NCBI GenBank assembly: GCA_944389455.1
Contig: CALXMK010000016.1
Coordinates: 1-56,156 of the forward strand
Length of the DNA stretch: 56,156 nt
Origin: an uncultured Verrucomicrobiota bacterium
GTDB lineage: Bacteria > Verrucomicrobiota > Verrucomicrobiia > Limisphaerales > UBA1412
Direction: 5' to 3'
Shown here: piece after piece, positions 26,201-34,986 of the stretch
How the letters are laid out: the number at the start of each line of letters is the position of its first letter
How positions within the stretch are numbered: position 1 is the stretch's first letter
The notes under the pieces: generated by a model
Database searches by the model: none
Seen by the model: the letters and a program-made list of their open reading frames with translations, nothing else
What the model was told of the DNA's origin: nothing
Program-made: the position numbers and the translations under genes

Positions 26201-26829
26201 TAACTCAAAACATTTACGGTGGGACCTCCACCTATCAGATTATTCTGATCGCGGCCCCATGCCCCAGGAAATATTTCAGAGCTGCGAACTCCATCAGCTC
26301 TGCCATCCGCATCTAATGGATTAGAAGTTCCTCCTGTGACAAAATATCTGGCACCCCATAAATCAATATCTTCACCCTCAATATCGATTCCCCCGCGTCC
26401 ACTTGCAGAAGTAATGCCGGAATCGACAATTTTATCTGCACGTACTCTCAATTTATTGGCAAAGATAACTCCCTCATTGAAGTAATAATTCATCGAAACG
26501 ATATTCGTCTTACCATAAGAGGAATTCTCCGTATCATAATACTCAAAGGCTATACCGGGACTAGCTGAAACAATACCTTCAGCTTCGTTGTAAAACTCCA
26601 AGTTGTGTCCAAAACGGAAATAATCTCCTCTCTCTTGTGAGATCTGAATCTCTCCATAATTCCGGATAACTTTGGCATCCGGCTGCGGATTCACAACGGT
26701 AGTACGATTAATCCAAGACTCCGAAGAAGCATTTGCTAAGATCGCAGTCAAGAGAGCAATCGCTAAAGTAGGAAAAACTTTTTTCATTTTCGAAAATCTA
26801 TTCAGTTTTTTATCCATATCTCTTGCCAA
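23290..26829 (-). CDS. Large exported beta-rich protein, last gene of the secretin operon
   Basis: This 1179-residue protein is exported: MKKVFPTLAIALLTAILANA acts as the signal peptide, probably from the Met at residue 15. Most of the body is beta-rich with asparagine and aromatic residues. One stretch (about 690) is an acidic Pro/Glu/Asp/Gly linker (EPEPEPDPEDPGDGG). The later half, with EAANIAAGARVELTADEMNL and KIDDGHSGVLSDEGV, has the look of a filamentous-haemagglutinin or autotransporter-like beta-helix. The last 55 residues are the shared C-terminal module: YTVEVSEDLGKNWRAYYL up to the final FFRLIRN. The start is four bases after the upstream stop codon, so it is translated with its neighbour. 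Function unknown; probably surface-exposed. Confidence 0.75.
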   Translation of the reverse strand: MARDMDKKLNRFSKMKKVFPTLAIALLTAILANASSESWINRTTVVNPQPDAKVIRNYGEIQISQERGDYFRFGHNLEFYNEAEGIVSASPGIAFEYYDTENSSYGKTNIVSMNYYFNEGVIFANKLRVRADKIVDSGITSASGRGGIDIEGEDIDLWGARYFVTGGTSNPLDADGRADGVRSSEIFPGAWGRDQNNLIGGGPTVNVLSYANGASGQGHTPLGGLSGILAEVVNGADWWNDQNSKVYINETSYDIGADAKPYYQLVFVPGDSMALEFEEPDEETPEHLTRVKDCTYYNQFRVEFANAPYDNPFSPYTSQPDHGGRAVIVTQYLYQDKDEQRGYDQPRYKQIYWEDLSGYFYSEMAENGYVADSDGRGSIPDRMRVSTQSVEIPYTEFLYLPWRGEPIGGMALPPRYMVDETTGWPLYRLRNEDGSFTEVEVDPDTGEPADPEAERIPGWVQEGGNTGMMGPYLPNVGFSCMFGYDRAAEDDDRRWLRNDFPYRFNPDSMPGAAYTTVNYSAYQATVGLNSYDKVLLAQAGIPIKPDADSSLYPGHITISGNNSVLDNLVAEAQQSITLNITNLVSAENVTLNANYVNAFFSKIKEEIDGKLPEGKEAKLTLSEVMSPQMTRLVGNVSIYSCVYNIDLEICNMTYTRNPVQEPEPEPDPEDPGDGGDTGEGGEGGADEPEWDGVSFLFHVVFVNSSTDFVPMVPYVDRFEVQTELPTEIEDTIAVGEKFRMDTPDLTLSGTFTFPVTVTDEHFVTVTNFTNYASLSTQGLNNLSGSLTNQTAPSTDFLLGWDRLDGGYENFVHMGFMNFNEVGIKSKYLEFSDGGSSQTFSSTQLEAEKLHLEAANIAAGARVELTADEMNLFDSSISAGSSILQASATGGTLTLTVNNKIDDGHSGVLSDEGVVVGVSPNELNIRGKMEILNKPIEGDLLNTSIHIENPRISRNIWPALDLGDTLEGWTNNLAVGALFLEGSLSGNAALRFDFSPADSEIPSAIYVRDLYLGVETDLEFEPELTPDYGKMINLNGMKLYYVNCYQLEVLPLPPGEESDPDEVPVAVWVLKDTFPGSNENIIQTQNHPNWTTPVGPMSVSDMNFAISLVRTIPAEVVSASSEGMVISWNAQAGYTYTVEVSEDLGKNWRAYYLYEAKEDSTVTLDLDQGGVQKFFRLIRN

Positions 26830-26833
26830 TAGT

Positions 26834-29059
26834 TTATTGATTTGCCGGAATAGAATTAGTTAACTGATTTTCCAGCCATTTAATCGTGTTGGTCGTAGAA
26901 ACCGGGTAAAGATACGGTTCGTTGGTTGATCCGTCAAAACTTGCCCAGAATCGAATCTCATTTTCCGGCTGGAAAAGGGATAGAGGGCCGCTAAATGTAT
27001 TTACCCATATTCCATTACGGGATGTATTAAAAACCAATCCATAATCGCTAGGTACAACCACACCGGGTCCCAAAGCTCCCGCTGCATTGGTAGATACAAT
27101 CTCACCCCAATTTTGATCGGAATAGTTCTGCCACTCGCTATAAGTTAACCCAACAGCCATTGCTGTCGGATCCATATCCGTAGCAGAAAAGAGAATATCC
27201 GGAGCCGAAACGGTTCTCTTCATAATAGTCGTATCCATATAACCATATGCCTCCTCTCCCGGTTTATAATTTATATCTTTGCCAAATTCCATATAAGGAA
27301 TATTGGAGAAATACATATTCGTAGGAGTAAAGGTTGTTCCTATAATATTGTCCAAATACACCTTCTGGAAACGCAGCTGATTCCCTAATCCGGGGCGATA
27401 AAGCAATCCGGCTACAGTGTTGGTATCCGTTGTTTCACCATCGCCTTCGCCCGTTGTTGTTTCACCTGCACTGACCCACACGATCGGATGGACAACATAC
27501 TCATATAAATCATATTTGCGAATGATATACTGGTCAACAGTAGAAGCTACCGTATTTGTTCCGGTACCATCATCTACAACACCAGTATCCGTCGTATCGC
27601 CTGTTGTCCCGCCTTCATTAGTCGTCCCGGTACCGTTTCCTCCCGCTGTCGACGCACTCCAAAGCAGATTCGTTACATAAACAGTTTTGACAAAGTTCGT
27701 ATCCAAGAATTTATAACCAGCCAAATTAGCGACGGTGGTCGTTACATTTGTATCTGTCGTATTGGTTCCTCCCACAGCATCACTCATAATCATGATACCA
27801 CCGGTCACCCGATTGGTATCGATACGAGTATAGTTGGTCACACTATTAGTTCCTCCAGTATAACCGGCAGGCAACCAAGGATTCCCAATCTGCGGACCGC
27901 TGGATACTGTCACCAAAGTAAAAGTATCTTCTGTCACAGTGCCGCCGAAATTCGTATAGACATTGTCGTAAGTATAAGTATAGAGAAAACGTAAATGCTC
28001 CTCTACCTCCTGAACTAGAGCAGGCTGAGTACCTACCGGCAGCCAGGGACTGTCTTGATATTTATAGACATAATTTGTCTCCAAATATCTCTCCCAATAT
28101 TGATTTGTGCCTGTCAGATTCAATCCAGGGTATAGCGCCAAAACCTGGGAAGGAGTATTGGTGGTATTCTCCGTATCAATCACAAATTGAGCCAAATCGT
28201 AATTAGTCACAATCAGCATCTGATCATACTGCGGAACCATGAGCGAAACTTCTCCTCTATTTCCGCTTACAACTCCTTCATAAGCAAAATTATCAGCACT
28301 GTAAAGCCAACGGAGTCCCCCTACATCATCACGAGTCAATCCGGTATAATAATAACCGGCACCAAGAAGACTCTGATGTACATTCCCTGTTCCTCCAGCT
28401 ACAGAGACATTCTCACTGGCTGTCGGATCGGGAACAACCTCCATGGCCTCAGTATATTCTTCCCCCACGATAATGCGATAGGAATACAAAGTGCCATTGA
28501 CATAAGGTGATAATTCCAAAGTATCGGGATCGAAATTACGACCAAGCGTGAAATAATTAGTTGTATCCTCATCCGGTTGATAGATTTCACGCAAAGTCCA
28601 GCAATAACGCTCCGGAGCGGCCAACCCCAAAAGCTCCACCATCGATTCCAATGTTGTGCTATATATATCATACAGACCCAACGCTTGAGCACGATAGTTA
28701 TAGCGTGTTGTACTGGAAGGCAGTGTATCCAGATAATCCTCATCATACATATGAGCTAATGTATCATTCAGAGTCTCAAAAACTCTGTCAATCTCCGCCT
28801 CTCCTTTTTCCCCAAAATGCTCCAGGAAAGATCTATCCACGGCATAGGTAATCGTCGGAATATTCCAACGATAACCCTCACGAATATTCATAGGCCCACC
28901 CGGATCACGCTCTGGGTCCTCAAGAGTATTAAACTGGTAGCCTAAAGCCAATACCTGCCAATCTCCCCATGGCCCCAGGAGAGAAAAGGCTTGTGTAGCG
29001 CTTACCGCCGCTGCTAAGACCGCAGCTGTCATGCACTTTTTCATCAAATTATTCATCAT
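26834..29059 (-). CDS. Exported protein with matrixin-like N-terminal region, no HExxH
   Basis: A 741-residue protein with a signal peptide (MKKCMTAAVLAAAVSATQA). Residues about 60-110 read IPTITYAVDRSFLEHFGEKG followed by AEIDRVFETLNDTL, which resembles the opening strand and helix of matrixin-type metalloproteases. The position where HExxHxxGxxH would be expected instead has LESMVELLGLAAPERY, so zinc protease activity is unlikely. The rest is Thr/Asn/Gly-rich beta sequence with low-complexity TTNTVTN-like stretches (about 430-560, TGTTNEGGTTGDTTDTG). Its C-terminus lacks the F-[FY]-R-[LV] module of its neighbours. It sits four bases upstream of the last operon gene and 38 bases after the 645-residue protein gene. 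I do not recognise the family. Confidence 0.7.
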   Translation of the reverse strand: MMNNLMKKCMTAAVLAAAVSATQAFSLLGPWGDWQVLALGYQFNTLEDPERDPGGPMNIREGYRWNIPTITYAVDRSFLEHFGEKGEAEIDRVFETLNDTLAHMYDEDYLDTLPSSTTRYNYRAQALGLYDIYSTTLESMVELLGLAAPERYCWTLREIYQPDEDTTNYFTLGRNFDPDTLELSPYVNGTLYSYRIIVGEEYTEAMEVVPDPTASENVSVAGGTGNVHQSLLGAGYYYTGLTRDDVGGLRWLYSADNFAYEGVVSGNRGEVSLMVPQYDQMLIVTNYDLAQFVIDTENTTNTPSQVLALYPGLNLTGTNQYWERYLETNYVYKYQDSPWLPVGTQPALVQEVEEHLRFLYTYTYDNVYTNFGGTVTEDTFTLVTVSSGPQIGNPWLPAGYTGGTNSVTNYTRIDTNRVTGGIMIMSDAVGGTNTTDTNVTTTVANLAGYKFLDTNFVKTVYVTNLLWSASTAGGNGTGTTNEGGTTGDTTDTGVVDDGTGTNTVASTVDQYIIRKYDLYEYVVHPIVWVSAGETTTGEGDGETTDTNTVAGLLYRPGLGNQLRFQKVYLDNIIGTTFTPTNMYFSNIPYMEFGKDINYKPGEEAYGYMDTTIMKRTVSAPDILFSATDMDPTAMAVGLTYSEWQNYSDQNWGEIVSTNAAGALGPGVVVPSDYGLVFNTSRNGIWVNTFSGPLSLFQPENEIRFWASFDGSTNEPYLYPVSTTNTIKWLENQLTNSIPANQ

Positions 29060-29097
29060 AATTAATCTAACTATCGACTCTTAATTCCCGGAAAATA

Positions 29098-31035
29098 TCA
29101 ATAACTGCTTCCTCCAACACGCAAAACGCGGAAGAAACGCTTCTGGCCTGGATCCAGCGCCATGGAATCTTTCGCCCCGGTAGCACGGCGAACCGCCCCC
29201 AGATTACTCCAATTCTTACCGTCTTCGGTTGATTGAACCTGATATACCAATCCCGAAACTGTATTCCATTCCAGACGAACACCCTGTTCCGTAGCCCTGA
29301 GGCTCATCTTCAACACGCTCTCTTTATCCATCGGGTTTGTTCCCGCCAAAAACTCATCCAAATTGCTGACTCCATCCCCATCACTATCTTCCGATGGTGA
29401 AGGCCACTTACTCTTATCTGACCCAAAATAGTGCTCTTGCCAATCATCAGGCAAACCATCACGGTTTTTATCTTGTCCCCATGTGGTTACCGAAACAGCC
29501 TCCGAAATCGGTGAAATCACTCCTGTTTCCAATACATAACGATATTTAAAGGTATGAGTAGAGGCCATATCCGCATTCGTCAGCTCATAATAATTATTGG
29601 TGAGAGCTATTGCCGGCATATCATCAATGAATAGATCATACTGCTTCACAGCCCTGCCGCTCACCGGAGGCCAGGATACAAATACTTCATATTCCGTTAA
29701 CGCATAAGCTGTCGGAGCTTCAGGCTGTGTAAGAACAACCCCTTCCGAATCACATAAGAAACGTTGTGCCTGCAAATCAAAACTGGCATCCCCTGTCAGA
29801 TAAGAGGACCATGCCGTCACAAAATGATTCCCTTGAGCGGCAACAGCCGGGGTAATCTGTCTCAAGAGAGCCGTTGTATTGACTTGCACTTCATCGCTGG
29901 AAAAACCGGAAGCATTGAAAAGACGGCCAAAAACCCCTTCAAAAGATCCATCTTGGCGCAAGCTTGTCCAAACGGCAAAATAATTCTCATCCACCACAGC
30001 AATTTGAGGACAGAATTGATCTCCCTCCAGATAACTATTGATACAGGTAAGGCTCTTAACCACTTGTCCTGCTGAATCAAGCACAGCCCCACCAATATCC
30101 CAAGTCTGTCCTGCATCTTCCAGCTTCAATACGCTCCATGCAGCTCCGATCCCGTAAGGTCCCGCCGCAATCACTGGATTGGCTACAATCGAACCATAAG
30201 GAGAAACAGTCTGCACGGTTCCATTCAAAGAAAGGTCATTAGAGAAAAGCTGAACTTTAATCCCCGTAGAAATATTAGCGGATGAAGTATAACCTTCATC
30301 ATTAGTTTCCACCGACAAAGACTCCGTAAGCCATGCCACGGCAAAACCACCTTCCGGCAGCGCGCTAACAGAAGAGGAACGATTTCCCACTCCTACAGCT
30401 ACCCCTACAGGATCGTTTAATTTCTCTCCAGTTTTGGAAATTTTCTGCAAATAAACCCCCATTGGTTTACCGGAAACATCAATCGCACTCCAGCTGACAA
30501 TCGCTGTTCCATCCGTTAAAACAGCAACTTGGGCATCTTTTTGGAAATAATTATCCTGAGCTAAATTTTGCTCGGAATTAAAAATTCCCTCTGAATTTAA
30601 AATCCGATAACAGATTTTCTGCTGACCACGAATACCACTTTGCCAAACGAAAATTGTTTCTCCTCCTGGGAAAACCGCTGCATGAGGAGACTCTTGATCG
30701 GCGCCAATAACCTCATTGACAACAAACTCACCCCCTACCGGCTGAAATTCGTTATCCAACCTTTGGGCTGAAATTCCCAATCCATCCAAATCGGAAACAT
30801 TATCTTGCCAAACTAAATATCCCCCTCCATTACCACTCAAGGCGAAAGAAGGATTTGTCTGCTCTCCCGGCAAACGCCCCGAGGAGGTAATGATATACTC
30901 TTCACCATCACTGGCAAGAGCTCCGCTATCCTGTGCCTGCGTTCCAAAGGCAAATCCGGAAACCGCAACGCCACCCAACAGCGCCGCCAGATTTACACCG
31001 GCTCGTTTTAGTGTCAACATATCAGTTAATCTCAA
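29098..31035 (-). CDS. Exported propeller-like protein with Ca-binding loops
   Basis: A 645-residue protein with a signal peptide (LAALLGGVAVSGFAFGTQAQ). Residues about 50-450 repeat a blade-like unit ending in V-W or A-W (GGGYLVWQDN, GETIFVWQSG, GTAIVSWSAI, GGFAVAWLTE, NYFAVWTSL, HFVTAWSSY), suggesting a beta-propeller. A fibronectin III-like segment follows (PEAPTAYALTEYEVFVSWPP). Two thrombospondin-3/dockerin-like loops come next, DKNRDGLPDDWQ (about 519) and DSDGDGVSNLDE (about 546), likely to bind calcium. The last 60 residues are the shared module ending in FFRVLRVGGSSY. It probably acts outside the cell or on the outer membrane. It starts 11 bases after the exonuclease gene. Confidence 0.75.
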   Translation of the reverse strand: MRLTDMLTLKRAGVNLAALLGGVAVSGFAFGTQAQDSGALASDGEEYIITSSGRLPGEQTNPSFALSGNGGGYLVWQDNVSDLDGLGISAQRLDNEFQPVGGEFVVNEVIGADQESPHAAVFPGGETIFVWQSGIRGQQKICYRILNSEGIFNSEQNLAQDNYFQKDAQVAVLTDGTAIVSWSAIDVSGKPMGVYLQKISKTGEKLNDPVGVAVGVGNRSSSVSALPEGGFAVAWLTESLSVETNDEGYTSSANISTGIKVQLFSNDLSLNGTVQTVSPYGSIVANPVIAAGPYGIGAAWSVLKLEDAGQTWDIGGAVLDSAGQVVKSLTCINSYLEGDQFCPQIAVVDENYFAVWTSLRQDGSFEGVFGRLFNASGFSSDEVQVNTTALLRQITPAVAAQGNHFVTAWSSYLTGDASFDLQAQRFLCDSEGVVLTQPEAPTAYALTEYEVFVSWPPVSGRAVKQYDLFIDDMPAIALTNNYYELTNADMASTHTFKYRYVLETGVISPISEAVSVTTWGQDKNRDGLPDDWQEHYFGSDKSKWPSPSEDSDGDGVSNLDEFLAGTNPMDKESVLKMSLRATEQGVRLEWNTVSGLVYQVQSTEDGKNWSNLGAVRRATGAKDSMALDPGQKRFFRVLRVGGSSY

Positions 31036-31046
31036 ATTCTTAATAT

Positions 31047-31976
31047 TTAAAATAACTCCGCCTGCATCATCACGGGCGGTTGCTGCTGCGATTCTAACCG
31101 CAGCAGACTTTTTAATCCAAAATCATTCAAAAATTTCACGATCTCAGATTTATTCTCCGAAGCCAGCTTCATCTTTTCCCAATATCCTTTATACTCGGGA
31201 ATCAAACTGAGACGAATCAGCTTCTGATTCCGTAAGAGCAAATCCCGTTTCTCTTTTAGACTCAATTGAATTTTAACCGGCTTCACCCGCTCTATATTTT
31301 CATACATAGCATAAATTGAGCCAAATTCATTCAAAAGTCGAGCTGCTGTTCTGGGACCAATTCCAGGAACCCCCGCGATATTATCGCTGCTGTCCCCTAT
31401 AAGACTCAGCCAATCAACAATCTGATCTGGCCGTACTCCAGTCTTTTCCAAGACAGACTGAGGTGTCACTACTTCCACTTTACCTCCCTTATCCCTCCAG
31501 AGATGAACTCTATCAGTGACCAGCTGCATGAAATCTTTATCGGCACTCATAATGTATACCTCGGCTCCGGCCGCTTCTGCCTCTGCCGCTAAAACACCAA
31601 TCAGATCATCCGCTTCGATTCCTTTTTCCAGCAAACAGGGCCATCCAGCTAATGAGACCCAATTCTGCAATGGAGTCAGCTGTCGGCGAAATGCATCCGG
31701 CATGGGAGGTCTTTGGCCCTTATATTCGGGAAGAAGCTCTAGTCGCATTGTACTTAAGCCTCCATCCCAGACAACTGCACCATGAGTCGGCAAAAGCGTT
31801 TCGACTGTTCGGCGCAAACTCTTAATGAATCCAAAGATCGCTTGGGTAGGCTCTCCACTTGGAGAAATCATCTCCGGCAGCGCATAGTACATTCGATATG
31901 CCAGAGCATGCCCATCCACGATTAACGCACGAGGTGCAGATGATGTGATTCTGTTATTGACAGTCCCAGAGATCAT
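31047..31976 (-). CDS. 5'-3' exonuclease (PolA N-domain type / FEN-like)
   Basis: A 309-residue nuclease of the Xni/PolI small-domain type. Metal-binding acids are in LIVDGHALAYRMYY, GIEADDLIGVLAAEAE and IMSADKDFMQLV. The helix-3-turn-helix DNA-binding motif is SDNIAGVPGIGPRTAARLL. It should remove RNA primers or 5' flaps in the cytoplasm. Oddly it lies inside an envelope operon, 37 bases after the secretin gene and 11 bases before an exported protein gene. No frameshift or lost catalytic residue was seen, so it is likely active. Confidence 0.9.
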   Translation of the reverse strand: MISGTVNNRITSSAPRALIVDGHALAYRMYYALPEMISPSGEPTQAIFGFIKSLRRTVETLLPTHGAVVWDGGLSTMRLELLPEYKGQRPPMPDAFRRQLTPLQNWVSLAGWPCLLEKGIEADDLIGVLAAEAEAAGAEVYIMSADKDFMQLVTDRVHLWRDKGGKVEVVTPQSVLEKTGVRPDQIVDWLSLIGDSSDNIAGVPGIGPRTAARLLNEFGSIYAMYENIERVKPVKIQLSLKEKRDLLLRNQKLIRLSLIPEYKGYWEKMKLASENKSEIVKFLNDFGLKSLLRLESQQQPPVMMQAELF

Positions 31977-32013
31977 ACTCTATCGCATCCCCGTGCATTA
32001 CAATCAATCAATC

Positions 32014-34986
32014 TTATAACCCTGCGGAAGCCTGGAATGTCGTTCCTGGGGCTACCCGTATATTACGATTATCCTGAACCGGAATCGAATTCGGGTTATA
32101 AGGCAAGTTCTCCACATCGTTCAAATCATGAACCGGATTACCTGCCGGATCGATAATCTGCGGTGTGACAAAGATAATCAAATTCTTCTTCGCAGAGGTA
32201 TTAGATTCACTACGGAACAAACGACCTATCAGAGGGATATCACCTAAAACAGGAACTTTATCACGGGTACGAGAAACTTCCTCAGAAATCAAACCACCTA
32301 ACATAATAGTCTGACCATCCCACACAATCGCTGAAGTTGTTACCTGACGAACCAGGAATCGAGGCAGAGGAATCGGTGAACTAAGGTTACCCGCCTGAGC
32401 TTGCAAGCTGGATTCAAATTCTGCCGCTGCAGGAATATCAGGGTTACCATATCCTAAGAACGTGACCATCGATGGAATCAAAGTCATTTGAATCGAATAT
32501 CCATCTGCCGAGACATAAGGAATTACGTCCAGAGTAGGACCTGTTCCAACCGCTTGTGATTCAGGTTCGATCATACCCATAGCCTGAACCGTCGCAGAGG
32601 TTCCACCTGAAATGCTGGTTCCTGAAGTAGAACTGACTTCAGAAGCACTTACGTCTGCATCCACTGCAATGTTGCGAAGGGTACTTGATTGAATCTGTGC
32701 CTGACGTCCGCTTAAAGTTACGATACGAGGAGCACTCATGATTTCAGCACCGGCGCGCGATTCCATCGCTCGAATAACAACACGGAATTGAGGATCAGTC
32801 AAAATACCGGTAATAGTTCCTAAGGTAGGAATAGAGCTGTTGTTTTCTGTCAGACCGCTTGTAATATTACCCATTGTCTGAGAAGTTGCATCCGAATAAG
32901 ATGGGAAACTGCCTGTCGGATTACTGGCACTGGGTTGACCTGAATAAATCGGAGCACTTCCGCCTGTTACACCAATCTTGTCTCCACCCCCAATGGTGAA
33001 GTTGCCTAAATACCAATCAAATCCAAGCGCTTTGCTGTCATTCTGCTCTACTTCGACAAATTTTGCCTCAATAGAAAGCTGAGGAGGAGGAGCATTCAAA
33101 GTTTGAATGACCTGCTCAATAACATCCAAAACTTCCGTCGTAGAACGGACATAAAGGAGACCTAAACGATCATTAAAAACCAGTGTATGGCCCGGCTCAG
33201 GAGATCCTATTGAGCGCTGGGTATAATTCTGATTCATCTGTCCACCTATCTGCCCTTGGAACATACTGCTCAGAGACTGAGTGCCACCACCGGACATCAT
33301 CATAATACCGACGCCTTGAGCACTGTAATTGCCAGTAGTAAATTGAACCCCCGTCACGGATTGGAAGAACAAACGAACACGTTCCTGCACCATACCGCTG
33401 TCAAGTTCCATCGTGACATAAGGAAGACCACCCGCATTGTTACTGGAACTCCCGGAGCTATTGCCTGCAGTGTAAACACGAGCTACATAACCACCTGTAG
33501 CACTGCCCGTGTCATTACTTCCGGTGCTGTTAGAACCTTCCATACCAACTTCTTCCTGCGTCACAGAGACAAGACCTTGCCAGAACGTATTCGGATCTAC
33601 ACGGAATACACGGCTAAAAAACTGCGCGTTCTCAGGCAAGCGCTGGGTGAACATAACGGCATAATCCTCAATCGAATATTTCAGAGGACGATCAGAGACC
33701 TTGGTAATCGCGTCTAGCGCATCCAATAGACGAATTCGACGCAGAGGCGGTTCAATGCGAATGATAAATTCACGCACATCACCCATGTTCATATACATGG
33801 AATTAAAAGCACTTGTCTGCTGCTGTCCACCCATAGCTGGAGATCCTACTCCACCCATCGCACCGCTACCCATCATGGCTCCAGCACCCATGCGCGGTAA
33901 ACCAGTCATCGGATCAATCTCATTATAATTACCATACATGGCTTCGAGCCCCTGCACCGGCTTATCAATTGTATTGTTGATAATGAAATTTATACCTTCA
34001 TTATCGGGATCATTCTTGATGGACTCTTCTTGAAGAAAACGGGCAACTTCCGCTAAAGGAATACCATCGAACTTCATTTCTCCCACAGTGATGCGATCAA
34101 GTTTATTATAAATCTTCTGTCTTCCCATGCCGGTGTAAACTAAGTTCGTTCTGGCCATAATATTGGGAATAGGAAGATTTTGGGCATTAGTCATCAATGT
34201 CCATGAGCGAGCGACATCGGTAATAGCTGCATCAGAAACTAAACTACGCTGCCGCATAATATTGGTTTTGTACTTCTCTTCCAAAAGTTTCTGATAATAC
34301 TGAGCTGTTCTGTTATCAGGAGCTATCTTCAGCGCTTCTTCAATCTTTTCATGAGCTTTCTGATAGGAGCCCATTTCATAAAGCATCTTAGCATCATGAA
34401 CTATCTGGTTGACCTGATCTTTTTCACGAGTCATATCCTCCTGATGTTCACGAATTTCACGGCTAGTGACGCGATTCTTTGCTAAAGCGCGCTGCTGCAA
34501 AGCTGATTCACGAGCATTTTGGGCCTTGATGCTTGTAGGATCAATCCTCAAAGCATAATCCAATTTCTCAATTGCCAACTCGTAATCACCCCTCTTAAGT
34601 GCCTGCTGAGCCTCGTAAACACTAACCTCAGTGATTCCAACAGCAATACGACGATATTCATCCGTCGCTCCAGCCTGTCCTACTTGACTTAATGTCTTGT
34701 AAGCATCCCCATAAAGACGGGCTGCCTCGGTCCAGTTTCTATCCGCACGGGCTTTATCTGCCTGGTCCAAGTAGGTTCTAATCTGTACAACTGCTTCCTG
34801 TCTTCTAACAGCCTCTTCTTCAGCTACTTGAGCAGGAGTTTTTACCACAGGTGCATTCTGAGCCTGAACATCCAGTTCAATCCAGGCTGCCAGCAGGAGC
34901 GCACTACAAAACAGGACGCCCGCCTTGGTTAACTTGCTTTTTCTGTTCTTCTGAACTTTCATATTACGAGTTTTACGGTGCAGCAT
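32014..34986 (-). CDS. Secretin with TPR N-domain (Amuc_1098-like)
   Basis: A 990-residue outer-membrane channel protein. After a signal peptide (KAGVLFCSALLLAAWIELDV) comes a TPR-like helical region (about 55-235; ARLYGDAYKTLSQVGQAGAT, then DYELAIEKLDYALRIDP and SYQKAHEKIEEALKIAP). An N-domain region follows with two Gly/Met/Ser-rich inserts (about 365-390 MGAGAMMGSGAMGG, and about 495-530). The secretin core (about 700-960) has the signature VPVLGDIPLIGRLFRSE and KKNLIIFVTPQII. Layout and neighbours match Akkermansia Amuc_1098. It should form the outer-membrane ring of a pilus-like or type II-like machine. The ATG at 34962 gives a shorter signal peptide and is also plausible; the ATG at 34986 overlaps the upstream gene by 14 bases. 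Confidence 0.92.
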   Translation of the reverse strand: MLHRKTRNMKVQKNRKSKLTKAGVLFCSALLLAAWIELDVQAQNAPVVKTPAQVAEEEAVRRQEAVVQIRTYLDQADKARADRNWTEAARLYGDAYKTLSQVGQAGATDEYRRIAVGITEVSVYEAQQALKRGDYELAIEKLDYALRIDPTSIKAQNARESALQQRALAKNRVTSREIREHQEDMTREKDQVNQIVHDAKMLYEMGSYQKAHEKIEEALKIAPDNRTAQYYQKLLEEKYKTNIMRQRSLVSDAAITDVARSWTLMTNAQNLPIPNIMARTNLVYTGMGRQKIYNKLDRITVGEMKFDGIPLAEVARFLQEESIKNDPDNEGINFIINNTIDKPVQGLEAMYGNYNEIDPMTGLPRMGAGAMMGSGAMGGVGSPAMGGQQQTSAFNSMYMNMGDVREFIIRIEPPLRRIRLLDALDAITKVSDRPLKYSIEDYAVMFTQRLPENAQFFSRVFRVDPNTFWQGLVSVTQEEVGMEGSNSTGSNDTGSATGGYVARVYTAGNSSGSSSNNAGGLPYVTMELDSGMVQERVRLFFQSVTGVQFTTGNYSAQGVGIMMMSGGGTQSLSSMFQGQIGGQMNQNYTQRSIGSPEPGHTLVFNDRLGLLYVRSTTEVLDVIEQVIQTLNAPPPQLSIEAKFVEVEQNDSKALGFDWYLGNFTIGGGDKIGVTGGSAPIYSGQPSASNPTGSFPSYSDATSQTMGNITSGLTENNSSIPTLGTITGILTDPQFRVVIRAMESRAGAEIMSAPRIVTLSGRQAQIQSSTLRNIAVDADVSASEVSSTSGTSISGGTSATVQAMGMIEPESQAVGTGPTLDVIPYVSADGYSIQMTLIPSMVTFLGYGNPDIPAAAEFESSLQAQAGNLSSPIPLPRFLVRQVTTSAIVWDGQTIMLGGLISEEVSRTRDKVPVLGDIPLIGRLFRSESNTSAKKNLIIFVTPQIIDPAGNPVHDLNDVENLPYNPNSIPVQDNRNIRVAPGTTFQASAGL

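Noticed and set aside
26834..29059. Active zinc metalloprotease
   Set aside because: No HExxHxxGxxH motif anywhere in the protein.
33256..33717. 153-codon open frame opposite the secretin gene
   Set aside because: Shadow of the low-complexity Ser/Gly/Thr coding on the other strand; His/Thr-rich translation without motifs.
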